This document shows, piece after piece, positions 1 through 9,412 of a stretch of DNA of 15,900 nt. The notes beneath the pieces are model-generated. The model worked only from the letters and a program-made list of their open reading frames with translations. It was not told the DNA's origin and ran no database searches. Source of the DNA: Funneliformis mosseae (taxonomy: Eukaryota; Glomeromycota; Glomeromycetes; Glomerales; Glomeraceae); NCBI GenBank assembly GCA_910592005.1, contig CAJVPP010002198.1, positions 1 through 15,900 on the forward strand, read 5' to 3'. Position numbers and translations under genes: made by a program. How positions within the stretch are numbered: position 1 is the stretch's first letter; every line of letters begins with the position of its first letter.

Positions 1-575
1 ATAAATCGTCTGAGTTAAAGCTTGTAAACTGTTGAAAGATTACTGCTCAATTAAAAAGAATAAACCGCTCGAACACCCCGTCTAACAGTTGTAGTTTGCA
101 AGAATTATACGTTAACAATACTATTATAATATAATAGATTTCAGGCTAATCATTGAAAAGAAGAGTCTTTAATAACTTAATTTAGAATAGTTATCTACAG
201 TATTAGATTAGACCTTATTCAATTTCTAATAATGAACTATTGGACTTTAGACCTAATAGAGATATCTAATCTAATTCTAATTCAAATAGACTCTGATTAT
301 ATAATTTTAGTCAAATTATAATTCTGGCTAAATTTATAATGCTAACCTAATTTAAAAATTTTGGATAATAATAAAATTGTTTAACTAAAATGATTTCTAC
401 TAAATGATCTGAATTTTTCAGGTTTAGAGAATTGAATTATTTAAAAAATTCTAATAAATATCAATACAATAATTTACATAAAAATTACTAATATAAATAT
501 AAATTTTTAGCTATTAGACAAAATCTATAGTCTAAAAGTTTAAATTTTAATAGAATTAAAATGGACTAAGTTTAG

Positions 576-623
576 TAGTCTAATAGTCCAATAGTCTAAA
601 GGTCTATTAATCCAAAAGGCTAA
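576..623. repeat. short degenerate 8-bp tandem repeat
   Basis: Successive units read TAGTCTAA, TAGTCCAA, TAGTCTAA, AGGTCTAT, TAATCCAA and AAGGCTAA, a period of 8 bases with drift toward the right end. Loose copies of the same word (AGTCTA, TCTAAT) are scattered through roughly 190-620, so the tandem block may be the best preserved part of a wider decayed repeat. No coding role is visible. Confidence 0.55.
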
Positions 624-1183
624 TACTAGAAGCAATTGATATAAAATTATATAGAGAATTCATAAATATTTAAAATAAAAAATATATGTGATTAATTCTA
701 ATATTAATACAATAGTATTTAAAAATATTAATCAAGTTAAAAAAGATTCTAGAAATATAAAAACAAAAAAATAGAGTAAATTTTATAATACTTAAAGGTA
801 AAATAATATTATAGAAGGAAAATAAAAATTCTATTTTTAGATATTATAGTTAATAATTAAGAAAAAATCTGAAAAGATAAAAAAATCTAAAAGAATATAA
901 GAAAAAAGGTAAAAAAGCAGTAAATTTAAACTAATTTAGCATTTTGTGTCTTATTATAATAATTAAATAGAGTAGATAGGATTTTTAAAAGTGATAAAAA
1001 GTGCTTAAATTGTTAAGAAATTATATCATAAGAAGTTAAGATATTTTATCTTAAATATCAGTTAAATTATGTTACAATGCTAATCAAAATTAACTAAATT
1101 ATATAGCAGATTACTATTTACTTAATTTGTCTAAAGCGAAGTGAAGGACAATTTATGTCTATGTATTATGAAAAATTTTTCAG

Positions 1184-1223
1184 TCACGTGATTATTATTG
1201 CATTTCTCTATTTATTCACGTGA
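1184..1223. promoter_or_regulatory. paired TCACGTGA E-box palindromes
   Basis: Two identical 8-bp palindromes TCACGTGA lie at 1184-1191 and 1216-1223, 32 bp start to start, or about three helical turns. CACGTG is the core bound by bHLH factors, with Cbf1/Pho4/Tye7-type proteins as the fungal examples. The pair is about 950 bp upstream of the nearest visible start codon, so its target is unclear. It may serve a gene or non-coding RNA not recognised here. Confidence 0.4.
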
Positions 1224-1549
1224 TCTTTAATTAATAAAATCTCTGATTTAGAAAGTATCAAAATTGTTTCAGATTCAACAACAGTTCCTATTTCCTAGTA
1301 TATTTTTTGGCAATAAAAAAGATATAAAATAATATCAATAAATACCTAACTTCTTAACTATAATAAGAATATAGAACAATGTAAATATATAAGTAATAAC
1401 TTAGCTGTAAAAAAACCAAAATATAAAAATAAAAAGGTACTAACTTGAAATATAAAAAGCTTACAGAATGCCAAAAAATAATAAATAGGTAACAGTATAT
1501 TTATAAGTAAGTAATTTTATACTTGTAATGAGATAGCAATCTAATATAA

Positions 1550-1587
1550 CTAGATTGTAATATATATATATATATATTACAACCTAG
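1550..1587. repeat. near-perfect 38-bp palindrome (hairpin)
   Basis: The left arm starts CTAGATTGTAATATATAT and the right arm is its reverse complement ending ATTACAACCTAG, with one mismatch between 19-base arms and essentially no loop. The centre is alternating AT, so slippage could have helped form it, but the matching TTGTAA and CTAG outer parts are not simple sequence. Confidence 0.6.
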
Positions 1588-1965
1588 TAAAATTATTAAT
1601 CCAAAATTTTTTTACACATAAATTTGAAATAATTTATTTGTATATAAAAGATTAATATTTTTTTATTTAAAAAATATATTTTTTTTATAATATATAAATT
1701 ATTTTACATAAATAGTTAATTATATTAATTATATTTTAAATTTTTTGTTTTAAAAGTATAATATATATAGGAGATTAATTGTATTTAAAATAATTTTAAT
1801 AATAAATAACATTAAAAAAATTTAACCATTTTACTTACTCATATATTATATGTAATAAATAATATAATTAGCAATAATATAATAATTACATATAAAAAAT
1901 TTAAAATGTAAAAAAATAATATTAGTTTATATATATGCTACCAACTGTATTTATATTTTAACGAG

Positions 1966-1972
1966 TATAAAA
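1966..1972 (+). promoter_or_regulatory. TATA-like element upstream of the first gene
   Basis: TATAAAA lies 198 bases upstream of the chosen ATG at 2170. In DNA this AT-rich the match alone is weak. Two short upstream ORFs (2059-2106 and 2090-2131) fall between it and the ATG. Confidence 0.25.
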
Positions 1973-2169
1973 CTTTTTTTATTTACGATTTGTCATAATT
2001 CGATTTTCAAGATTTCGAATTTGTGCAACATAAACCAAACCGATTTCCAAATAAATCAATGATTTACGAATTGTCTACAATACTGAATTATGCACGGTTT
2101 TTTTGATTTCTATCAATTTTTTTTTCTTTGACAAAAGAAATATTCGTTTTCAACCAAGCAGGTAGAAGA

Positions 2170-4494
2170 ATGGCAGAAACAACCACTCAGCCAACTACTC
2201 CAATAGAACAACATTCTAGTGAACAATTTCCCGAATCTCCGTCACAAAATAACAAATTTGGTCGACATCAAAAAGAACAAACTCCATTGCAACAATCCAC
2301 CTCAAATCTTTCTCAACAAACGCAATATCAACAACAATTTCAGTCGCATATAGCGTCACAATTTTCTCCAGGACAAAATCCAATGTCACAATCGCAGCCA
2401 CCTATCCCGGGTCAAGTACAACTGCAGCCACCACCTCCAGGGTTAACGACGCCACAACAATTACTAACACGTCCCCCAGAATTTATTGCGAATAAAATTG
2501 ATGCGACACCACCACCTCAATTTCACGTAATTCAGGCCAATTCTAATTCGTCAACGATTACAAAAGTGGAAACTTCTACAATGCCTAAACCCGTAGTTGT
2601 GACTTCGACGACAACTCAAAATCCTATTCAAGTTAAAAAACCACCATTTTCCAAGAAATTATTACAACCAATTTATTTATTGCTTCGAGAATGTCTTAAA
2701 GAGGTAAGAAAAAATAATCTTTTTTATGAGATAGCTCAGGTCAAAGATATTATATATGTAAACTGAAAAATATCATCGTTGAATGGCTGTTATAGTATAT
2801 CACTGGGCATCTAACGACAAAAACCGAAGAAGATACAAAAGAGATATTTAACGATCGCAAGAAAATGCATTCTGATTTTCAACTCTATTGTACCGAGCTT
2901 GTGCTAGAATCTGCAAGAGATAGAATTTTGAATGAATTAGAAGAAGTAAGAATCCTAATGCGATGTTTTCTAATAAAATTTATCTTTCTTTTTTTTTCTA
3001 AAGCATTCGTGTATTATATCAGAATGACAGAGAAAGCTTAAAGGACGTTAGCCCAGAGTCGGAAGTAAGTATAATTTTTATTATTTAATTTTAATTTGAC
3101 TATTTCAACCAAATCCTTTATGTTTTTAGATTATAAAATCGAACTTTGGAGAAGGCCATGCGCTTTACAGAAGTTTCGTAGATGTTATAGAAGAACTTAA
3201 AACATTGCAAAATCCTGCCTTAGATGATGGTGAAGATAAATTAAATGGCGAAAATGAGTTTGATAACCCTTCTGAAGATACGAATCGTTAGCATCTTTTT
3301 TTATTTCTTGATAGTTTGTTTTATATATATAAAAATATTTGGTATTTATATTATATGTTTTTTCAGTACTCGGCCAAATTCTTCGTTTATGGGAACAAAA
3401 TAATAAAAATTATTTCTTGGGAATACCTAACGTTAATCATGATCAACATCGAAATCGTGGCAGAGGTCATAATCGAGGATATTGGCCACAACGAGGTGGT
3501 CCAAGACATACACCTTATTCTAATCGAGGAGGACGTTCTCGTGATTGGGGAGCACGGGATGACAGAGAATTTAGGGAAAGGCGTCAGGATGATCATTATA
3601 GAGATCGTCGTGAAGATTATCCTCGAAGAGATTTTGATCGTAGACAGGAATTTCGTGGACCAATTGGCCCCACACCAAATTTTAGCCGGGAGAGACCCCC
3701 AATTGGACGACGAGATGATTCATATCATCGTAATTATGATGATAGGAGAAGAAATTCATATGAACGTAGACCAGATGAAAGGCATCCAAGAGACCAGCGT
3801 GTTCCACTTCAACATCCACATCCCATTGTACCACCTAAAGCCTCTCCTGCAATTTATGAAGCTCCTCCAATGCCCCCGATGCCTCCTAATGGGCCTAATC
3901 CACCGTTACCACCTCCTCCTCAACCCGCTTACGATTATTCGCAATATCCACATGATCCGCAATATCCACAAGGTAATAATACATCACTTATGGTTTTATC
4001 CTATTATTTCGCTTACTACTGTATTAACAGTTAATCTTCATATTAGGACCTGGTTATACATCCGAATACAACTCACAAAATTACTCAAATTATTACGGGC
4101 AATACCAAGAATCGCAAGTAAATGGGCATACAAATCCTCCGTATCAATATCCTTCGACTCCATCTTCAACTGGTTGGGATTCTCAATCTACTTCTATTCA
4201 ATCCATTCCACCAATTCAGTTAACCTCTTTTAATTACAATCAACCTGGACGACATACTGCAATACCTCTACCGACGTGAGTCACTATTATCTAATTATTT
4301 ACAATATTAGTTATTATTATGTTCTATTATCAATTATTTTTGTAATTAATAGAGATTTTATGTCTGGGCCGAGTAATGCTCCTCGATTATCAATGCCGGA
4401 ACCACATGATGTGCTCGGAGTTATTAAAGGAGTGATTATACGAGATGCGCAGGGCAACATCGGATTGAGTCAGTATCAATTCAACACGATGTGA
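2170..4494 (+). CDS. unrecognised low-complexity RG/RD-rich protein, 7 exons, about 619 aa
   Basis: Exons by splice consensus: 2170-2703, 2796-2945, 3023-3064, 3130-3286, 3367-3972, 4047-4275, 4353-4494. All introns are GT-AG and 65-92 nt, and the frame is kept throughout (1860 nt with stop). The ATG at 2170 is the first in frame; the frame is open upstream to 2128 but without an ATG. Residues 1-165 are Q/P/T-rich and disordered. Residues about 165-303 are charged and probably helical, ending in LLGQILRLWEQNN. Residues about 315-410 carry RG, RGG, RRD and DR repeats typical of RNA-binding tails. Then come proline runs and a Y/Q/N/S/P-rich stretch, and a short conserved-looking tail (GVIIRDAQGNIGLSQYQF). 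The layout suggests a nuclear RNA- or transcription-linked protein able to self-associate; this is inference. The LRLWEQ helix faintly recalls the last helix of CTD-interacting domains, but the rest of that fold is not seen. Exon 3 (42 nt) is the least certain. Confidence 0.8.
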
Positions 4495-4599
4495 AGTAAG
4501 TACAAACTAGATAAAAAGAATATGAAAAAAATAAACGAATTAACTAATAGTAATTGAGTATTATTGTCAATCTTTTTTTTTTTTTATTTAACAATATAT

Positions 4600-4640
4600 A
4601 TATATATGTGTATGTATATGTATATATATATATATAAACG
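4600..4640. repeat. AT/TG simple repeat
   Basis: Alternating TA with interspersed TATG units, in the 3' flank of the first gene. A second similar block lies at about 4805-4875. Both are ordinary microsatellite-like sequence. Confidence 0.7.
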
Positions 4641-5231
4641 TATTTGTGAGCTTTTTTTTTTTCTTTTTTTTATTGTTTTACGGGAAAGGTTACCGGATGA
4701 TGTTGATCAAGGGTGATTAATTTATTACTACAAAAAAGCACAATCAGGAGGAAATTTAGGATGTGTTTGTATTACATATTTTACAAAGTATTCCGAGAAC
4801 TTTATATTAGAATATGTATATATGCATATATATACATGTATATATATGTGTGTGTATATATATGTATGTATGTAATGAACGACATTGAAGATTTGTAATA
4901 TCTTTGCTGTTTGACGTTATTTGTTATAGAAATATTTCTATATTTTATTATTTTGCTATAATATTAGTTTGATATATAATAATTACCGGTTGAATGTTAG
5001 AATTATTATAATAATTTATCTCGTAGAGAATTGAAATTTTTTTTTTTTTTTTGTTAATTTTTCGAGAATTTTAATACAGTCCAAATATGGAATTCGTTAT
5101 AATTCAAAATGATTGTGAAAGAGCAGACAATTTAATTTATTTTCTGATAAGCAACAAGAACAGATAGGAAATTATGGTAGATGCATCACAAACAAGCATC
5201 ATTGTATTCACCAATACTTCTTTTCTTATAG

Positions 5232-5279
5232 GATAAGAAAGGCTACCGCGACGTTAAAATATTGTTGATCGTTCCCAAG
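5232..5279 (+). other. isolated exon-like segment with strong splice sites
   Basis: A 48-base segment is preceded by a pyrimidine-rich acceptor ending TTATAG and followed by a consensus donor GTAAGT. Only one frame is open, reading DKKGYRDVKILLIVPK. The next acceptor (TTTTAG at 5325-5330) would give a 51-nt intron and then stop codons in that frame. It may be a 3'-UTR exon of the upstream gene, whose stop codon is itself followed by a donor sequence, or an exon of an unrecognised gene. No family is recognised. Confidence 0.3.
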
Positions 5280-5406
5280 GTAAGTCGCGTAAAATGTTTT
5301 GATATAATCGAATTACTTATGATGTTTTAGTATATATAAACCGATTTGCTGTCATGTCTCACGGTCACGTTATCAAATCAAAGTTTGCCGCAGTCGATTG
5401 ATAATT

Positions 5407-5416
5407 ATCACGTGAT
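5407..5416. promoter_or_regulatory. ATCACGTGAT E-box palindrome
   Basis: A perfect 10-bp palindrome with the CACGTG core, inside the long intergenic region and about 870 bp upstream of the phosphatase ATG. It belongs to the same TCACGTGA class as the other sites in this window. Confidence 0.4.
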
Positions 5417-6093
5417 CACAATATAATAATAAAGTGAATTTCAAATGAAATACTGAATTTGGAAAAAGTTTCTTTTTAAAATCCAGTTTAAATTAAACTA
5501 AATCGGAAAAAAATAGTAGATAAGATTATTTTGATAACATAAATTAAGACTTGTCTCCTAAGATTATTGGTTACATTTACCATTTTTATACCTGTTCTTT
5601 TTGTCTTGCTATTTGTTCTTGATATGCTAATTTTGTAGCGCCATGCAATAAAATATTTTGCATGTAGTAATGTTCTAAACTCTTTTACTCGTGGATAATG
5701 TGATAATTATAAGTAAATAATGTTACAATGTGTGTGATCTGCTGATCAATGGAAATAAACAACCACACGAAAGAACGAAAAAACAGGCGATAGTTTCGAA
5801 AGTTAACAATTAAAAGATAAACCATTCATTATATAGTAGGAGAGATATTTATGGCTAGAATGTTATCTTTTAGAAATGTTTTTTTGACGGCGTTTGAATG
5901 GCGGTAAAAGTATTGCGCACAAAAGGAATGAGTTAACAAACATTTGAACGTGCCCGTGAAAATCACTTATTTTTAGTGTGTTAATATTACCTATTTTGTG
6001 ATAATGAAAAACGATCAAAAAGCTCGGTCAGCCAAAAGTTAAATTTGGATATGGCAATGATTAAAGTATGACAAGTCTTACCCCCATTTCGTA

Positions 6094-6100
6094 TATAAAT
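6094..6100 (+). promoter_or_regulatory. TATA-like box for the phosphatase gene
   Basis: TATAAAT within GTATATAAATTACA, 185 bases ahead of the phosphatase ATG, followed by T/C-rich DNA (6139-6170) of the kind common near fungal transcription starts. This is position-based support only. Confidence 0.3.
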
Positions 6101-6284
6101 TACATACAAAGCTCATTTTAACAAAGAATTTACTCGCATTTTTTTTTTTTTTCTTTACTTTCATACACCATATAGAAAAGCACCATTTCCGAACCTCTGA
6201 TATCCCCCCACTTCCTAAACTTATTTATTATATTGAGAATTTTTTTTCTGTTGCAAATCCGCATTGTAAATTTACATTGTTAAA

Positions 6285-7652
6285 ATGACTTCGACATCAG
6301 AAACTGCTCCACCGGTTCCTTCTATTAATTATAGAAATACCGCGTCTTGTAATTTGCCACCTCGGGTCAGTCTTAAAACGTCAACAACCCACCCCATCAA
6401 GTAAGATTCTTCGTAAAGACGTGTCATGTTATTTGTTAAACAGAAAATTTTATCTTTGTAATATACTCACTTTCTTAATTTACCCTTCATTTTTTTTTTT
6501 TTTTTTTTAAAGCATCAGTTGGATAGTACCGGAGGAACTAACTGACGGTCTCACTTTAGATCCACTATCACCGTCGATAGACCTTTTTGATGTATATACA
6601 ACAGCATCTCTCTATCAACATTATTATGACCAAGTGCACGGTTATGGAGTTTCTCGCTCGACACATTGTACAATGCTTGGTAATCTAGCGTTAAGTTCAT
6701 GTCCCGGTAAAAAAGTCAGACTAAGTGGACCCGTAAGAGGTCGAGCAACGATCGATCGTGATCTAGATTTAGATTTTCAAAGATTAAAGTCTTTAGATAT
6801 ATCAATGATCGTATGGTAAGTATAAGTTTTAAAAGAAGTCGACGTTAAATATTAAAGTATTTCAACATACATTAATCATTCGATTACGTCATCGTGCTAT
6901 TTATACCATTTTTCTATTTTTTAATATTTATTTATTTTTGGAACATTAGTTGTCTTAATGATGACGAATTAGCATTTCTGGGTGCACCATGGTCGAAATA
7001 TAACGAGTTGGCACTGAAACATAAACTTCAAGTTGTCAGGTATTATTATTAATCCATTAAAAATTCATGAATTATTGTCAGAAAATAAATCAATAAATAA
7101 ACCAATATAAACTATTTAAGGATACCAATGATAGAAGGTGGCTGTCCAGATTCATTAGAACAGATCGATTCGGTTGTGACACAAATGGATCGACATATAA
7201 AGCAAGGTCATAAAATTTTGGCACATTGCCGTGGTGGTAAGGACCAATCAATAATATTATTATAATTGTTGGGGATTTATTAACTTTAATTTTCATCTTA
7301 ATATTTATTTAGGAGTTGGACGTGCTGGTTTGGTGGCATGTTGTTGGTTACTTAAGAAACGATTTTGTCTTGACGCAGATCGTGCGATTCGATTAGTGAG
7401 AATGAGGCGTAGTCCCAAGGCTATTGAAACCATGCAGTATGTTCACGTTTTTTTTTTCCCCCTCCTTTCCTTGATGTTCAAGTTCTCTAAAATACCAATT
7501 TATCTTTTTGTAGACAAGTAGATTTTATTGTACAATTTGCTAATTATATTCACTGGGGATTACAACAACAACGTCATACACAACAGAAATATGAAACTTC
7601 GAATATTTCATACAAAACCAGCAATTCAGTAACAACGACAAATTTACAATGA
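6285..7652 (+). CDS. CDKN3/KAP-like dual-specificity protein phosphatase, 6 exons, about 295 aa
   Basis: Exons: 6285-6400, 6513-6815, 6950-7039, 7121-7236, 7313-7436, 7514-7652 (888 nt with stop, all introns GT-AG). The protein has a short disordered N-terminus and then a cysteine-phosphatase domain. The P-loop HCRGGVGRAG supplies the nucleophile Cys206 and the phosphate-binding Arg212 in the C(x5)R pattern, and is interrupted by intron 4 between the two glycines. Upstream, LNDDELAFLG and the loop IPMIEGGCPDS align by eye with the general-acid loop of cyclin-dependent kinase-associated phosphatase (CDKN3/KAP), where Asp is usual; here the equivalent position looks like Glu175. The C-terminal part, with AIRLVRMRRSPKAIETMQ, forms the expected final helices. 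KAP-type enzymes remove phosphate from the activating threonine of CDKs; the actual substrate of this protein is not known. A general fungal tyrosine/dual-specificity phosphatase is the alternative name. The ATG at 6285 is the first in frame and needs no upstream exon. Confidence 0.87.
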
Positions 7653-8051
7653 GAGGAATTTTGTGATGTCAATATCACTGATCATTATGTGGTTTTTTTT
7701 ATTGGACTGACCGAACGACATATCATTGATATTTATTTAATATAGCATATATGTTAAGGAAGTGGGATCCTATTGTTTTTCTTTTTTTACATTTTTTTAT
7801 TGTTGGGAAATTTTGTTTTTTTAAATTCTTTTTTCCTTTTATTTTAATTAAATTTCCTGTAATTATATCATTTTTTTTTCCTTTCTGTATTTAATTATTT
7901 ATGTTTAAAATATATATATGTACGTGTATATATATTTAAAGGAATGTATTACAGATCATGTATAATATTATAAAATATTTTTTATTTATACAGTTTGCAA
8001 TCTCCCATAAATAATATGATATAAATATATTAATGTCTAATTTTTGAATGA
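7653..8051. other. convergent 3' ends, AT-rich spacer
   Basis: This roughly 400-base spacer separates the tail-to-tail phosphatase (+) and nuclease (-) genes. It holds T-runs, a TATATATGTACGTGTATATATA stretch near 7908-7934 and nothing coding. The shared spacer must contain both polyadenylation regions, but no canonical AATAAA decides their position. Confidence 0.7.
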
Positions 8052-9257
8052 TTACTTATTATTTTTTGTAGGCTCTGGCAAAGCAGATCTTAATTCTTCT
8101 TTAACGTATTTTGGATTAGCGACAAGAATACATTTTGATACCTTACAAAGATGAATTGAGGAATCTTTAATAGCTTGATCAAAGAAAGTCAATCCCGTCG
8201 TACGTTCTAAAGCGTCAAGGGGAACATCGAAAGTTTGCAATGGTGTAGTATTTGATATACGATCATTCGGTAATAAAAAGGCGCCCAAAGCATGTAATTC
8301 ACCATCAGGTTTACTCGAGTCATCCTTGGTTGCTAATATCACTTTAAAATAGTGTGTTGGAACAGCAATGTTTGGTGGATTACCTATAATTTCATATTTC
8401 ACGTAAAATTTTTGATCTTTTTCATCTTTTTTTGGTAAATATGCTGGTCCAGTAAAAACGTAAACACTTTTAAATTCCTCTTTAGTTATCAACCTTCTAC
8501 AAAATTCTTCAAAATGTGCCCAATCTAAAAGGAAATATATATATATATATATGAACATCAAGTTTTAAAAAATAAATCAATATAAAATGATCATAATTAT
8601 ACATACAATCCCTATTAAATCCATTACCAACTTGTGGAGCTATATTGGTTAAAAGAAAGGTTTCATCCAAGGTTTCTTGTGTAGTTTTAGCATCAGATGC
8701 GGGTGCCATATGACCACGATCATATCCTGATCTTACATAATCAAGCAATCTAGCACGAAATTTTTCTGGTATATCCTCATCTTCTTGAAATCGTGATTTG
8801 GAACGATCAACTCCTTCTCCTCGCATCAAGGATTCTTTTGTAATATGTTCCAACACCTTTTTAACAAAAAAATAAGTATTCAACTTTTTTTTTATTTCGA
8901 ATTCTTTGTTTAAAATGAACTAACCCAACTAGGATGACGTAATTGTCGATTATATGAGGTATAATAAGCTTTTCTTTGTAAAAAATCAGAAATTGGTCCT
9001 ACATGAATCCAAAAGGCATCGAATTAATTGCCCAGATCCTTCAAAAATAAAAATATTTAATCTCATCTGCACCCTTACCTTTATTTTGAAAACTCACCAG
9101 CATTAGGCATTTCTTTAGTTACTACAAGTTGTGGTTTCCAAGCTGGAGCCGGAGCTGGAGGTTTAAGTCGTAACTTTTCATACTGATAATAGCAAAATGC
9201 TCCTAGACATGCTCCACCAAAAACGAGAGAAACAGTGTCAAATGTTCTTCTTAACAT
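8052..9257 (-). CDS. NUC1: mitochondrial endonuclease G / NUC1-type nuclease, 4 exons, about 318 aa
   Basis: Minus-strand exons: 9257-9098, 8998-8925, 8856-8607, 8524-8052 (957 nt with stop). The product is a DNA/RNA non-specific nuclease of the beta-beta-alpha metal family. The signature DRGHMAPASD holds the catalytic His127, and NGFNRDYW holds the metal-binding Asn159, completed across intron 3. The N-terminus (MLRRTFDTVSLVFGGACLG...) is a basic start followed by a hydrophobic segment, as expected for a mitochondrial presequence/inner-membrane anchor, then a proline-alanine linker. Family members sit in the mitochondrial intermembrane space, degrade nucleic acids after release in cell death, and help turn over mitochondrial DNA. 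Length is close to yeast NUC1. The start is the ATG at 9257; the frame is open to 9281 without an ATG. The exon 1-2 junction is uncertain: the only in-frame acceptor found gives MPNAGPISDF and omits the usual KYGxPG motif. Two E-boxes lie 65-155 bp upstream. Confidence 0.9.
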
Positions 9258-9321
9258 ATCAATAATTTTAAATAAAAACAATTTTTTTTTTATTATCCAC
9301 TTATATTTTTAAAAGTAGCCA

Positions 9322-9412
9322 TCACGTGTTAATTTATATAATTCTTAAAATGTACCCGGGTATATGATTTATCTATATAAATAAATTTTTTAAAACTAAG
9401 TATCACGTGATA
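9322..9412 (-). promoter_or_regulatory. two E-boxes in the nuclease promoter
   Basis: TCACGTGT at 9322-9329 and the 12-bp perfect palindrome TATCACGTGATA at 9401-9412 lie 65 and 144 bp upstream of the nuclease ATG. A CACGTG core so near a start codon is a good candidate for a bHLH operator. Cbf1-type factors in yeasts favour the RTCACRTG form, which the second site fits. Binding is inferred. Confidence 0.45.

Larger units (their letters stand above)
1..2089. other. AT-rich gene-poor flank upstream of the first gene
   Basis: About 2 kb in which every frame is closed at short intervals and no spliced gene could be assembled on either strand. It is dominated by A/T tracts and degenerate TCTAAT/AGTCTA words. 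Within it are an 8-bp period tandem repeat (576-623), a hairpin (1550-1587), two E-boxes (1184-1223) and, near the right end, a TATA-like TATAAAA at 1966-1972. The slightly less AT-rich first 110 bases could be the edge of something outside the window, but nothing recognisable is encoded there. Confidence 0.7.
4495..6284. other. 1.8-kb intergenic region with exon-like and small-ORF signals
   Basis: No full gene could be built. The 3' flank of the first gene has T-runs and long TATATG-type simple repeats (about 4600-4640 and 4805-4875). Beyond it lie an isolated 16-codon exon-like segment (5232-5279), an E-box (5407-5416), a minus-strand 25-codon ORF (5586-5663), a plus-strand ORF with a presequence-like start (from 5851) and a TATA-like box (6094-6100) for the phosphatase gene. 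The spacing between flanking genes leaves room for an unrecognised small gene. Confidence 0.5.

Noticed and set aside
1232..1300. Short coding-like stretch ending SIKIVSDSTTVPIS and a stop
   Set aside because: About 20 codons without an ATG or usable splice sites; could be a relic, but nothing distinguishes it from chance.
2650..3420. CTD-interacting domain (CID) in the first gene
   Set aside because: Only the LRLWEQ helix is reminiscent; the conserved LYLIDS-type core of CID proteins is missing.
3316..4233. 305-codon open frame on + overlapping the first gene
   Set aside because: It is the shifted shadow of exons 4-6; the RG-rich frame with matching splice sites is the real one, and this frame is rich in I/H/L runs with no sensible start.
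4713..4898. 61-codon + frame in TATATG repeats
   Set aside because: Tyr/Ile/Cys/Val-rich translation is that of the simple repeat.
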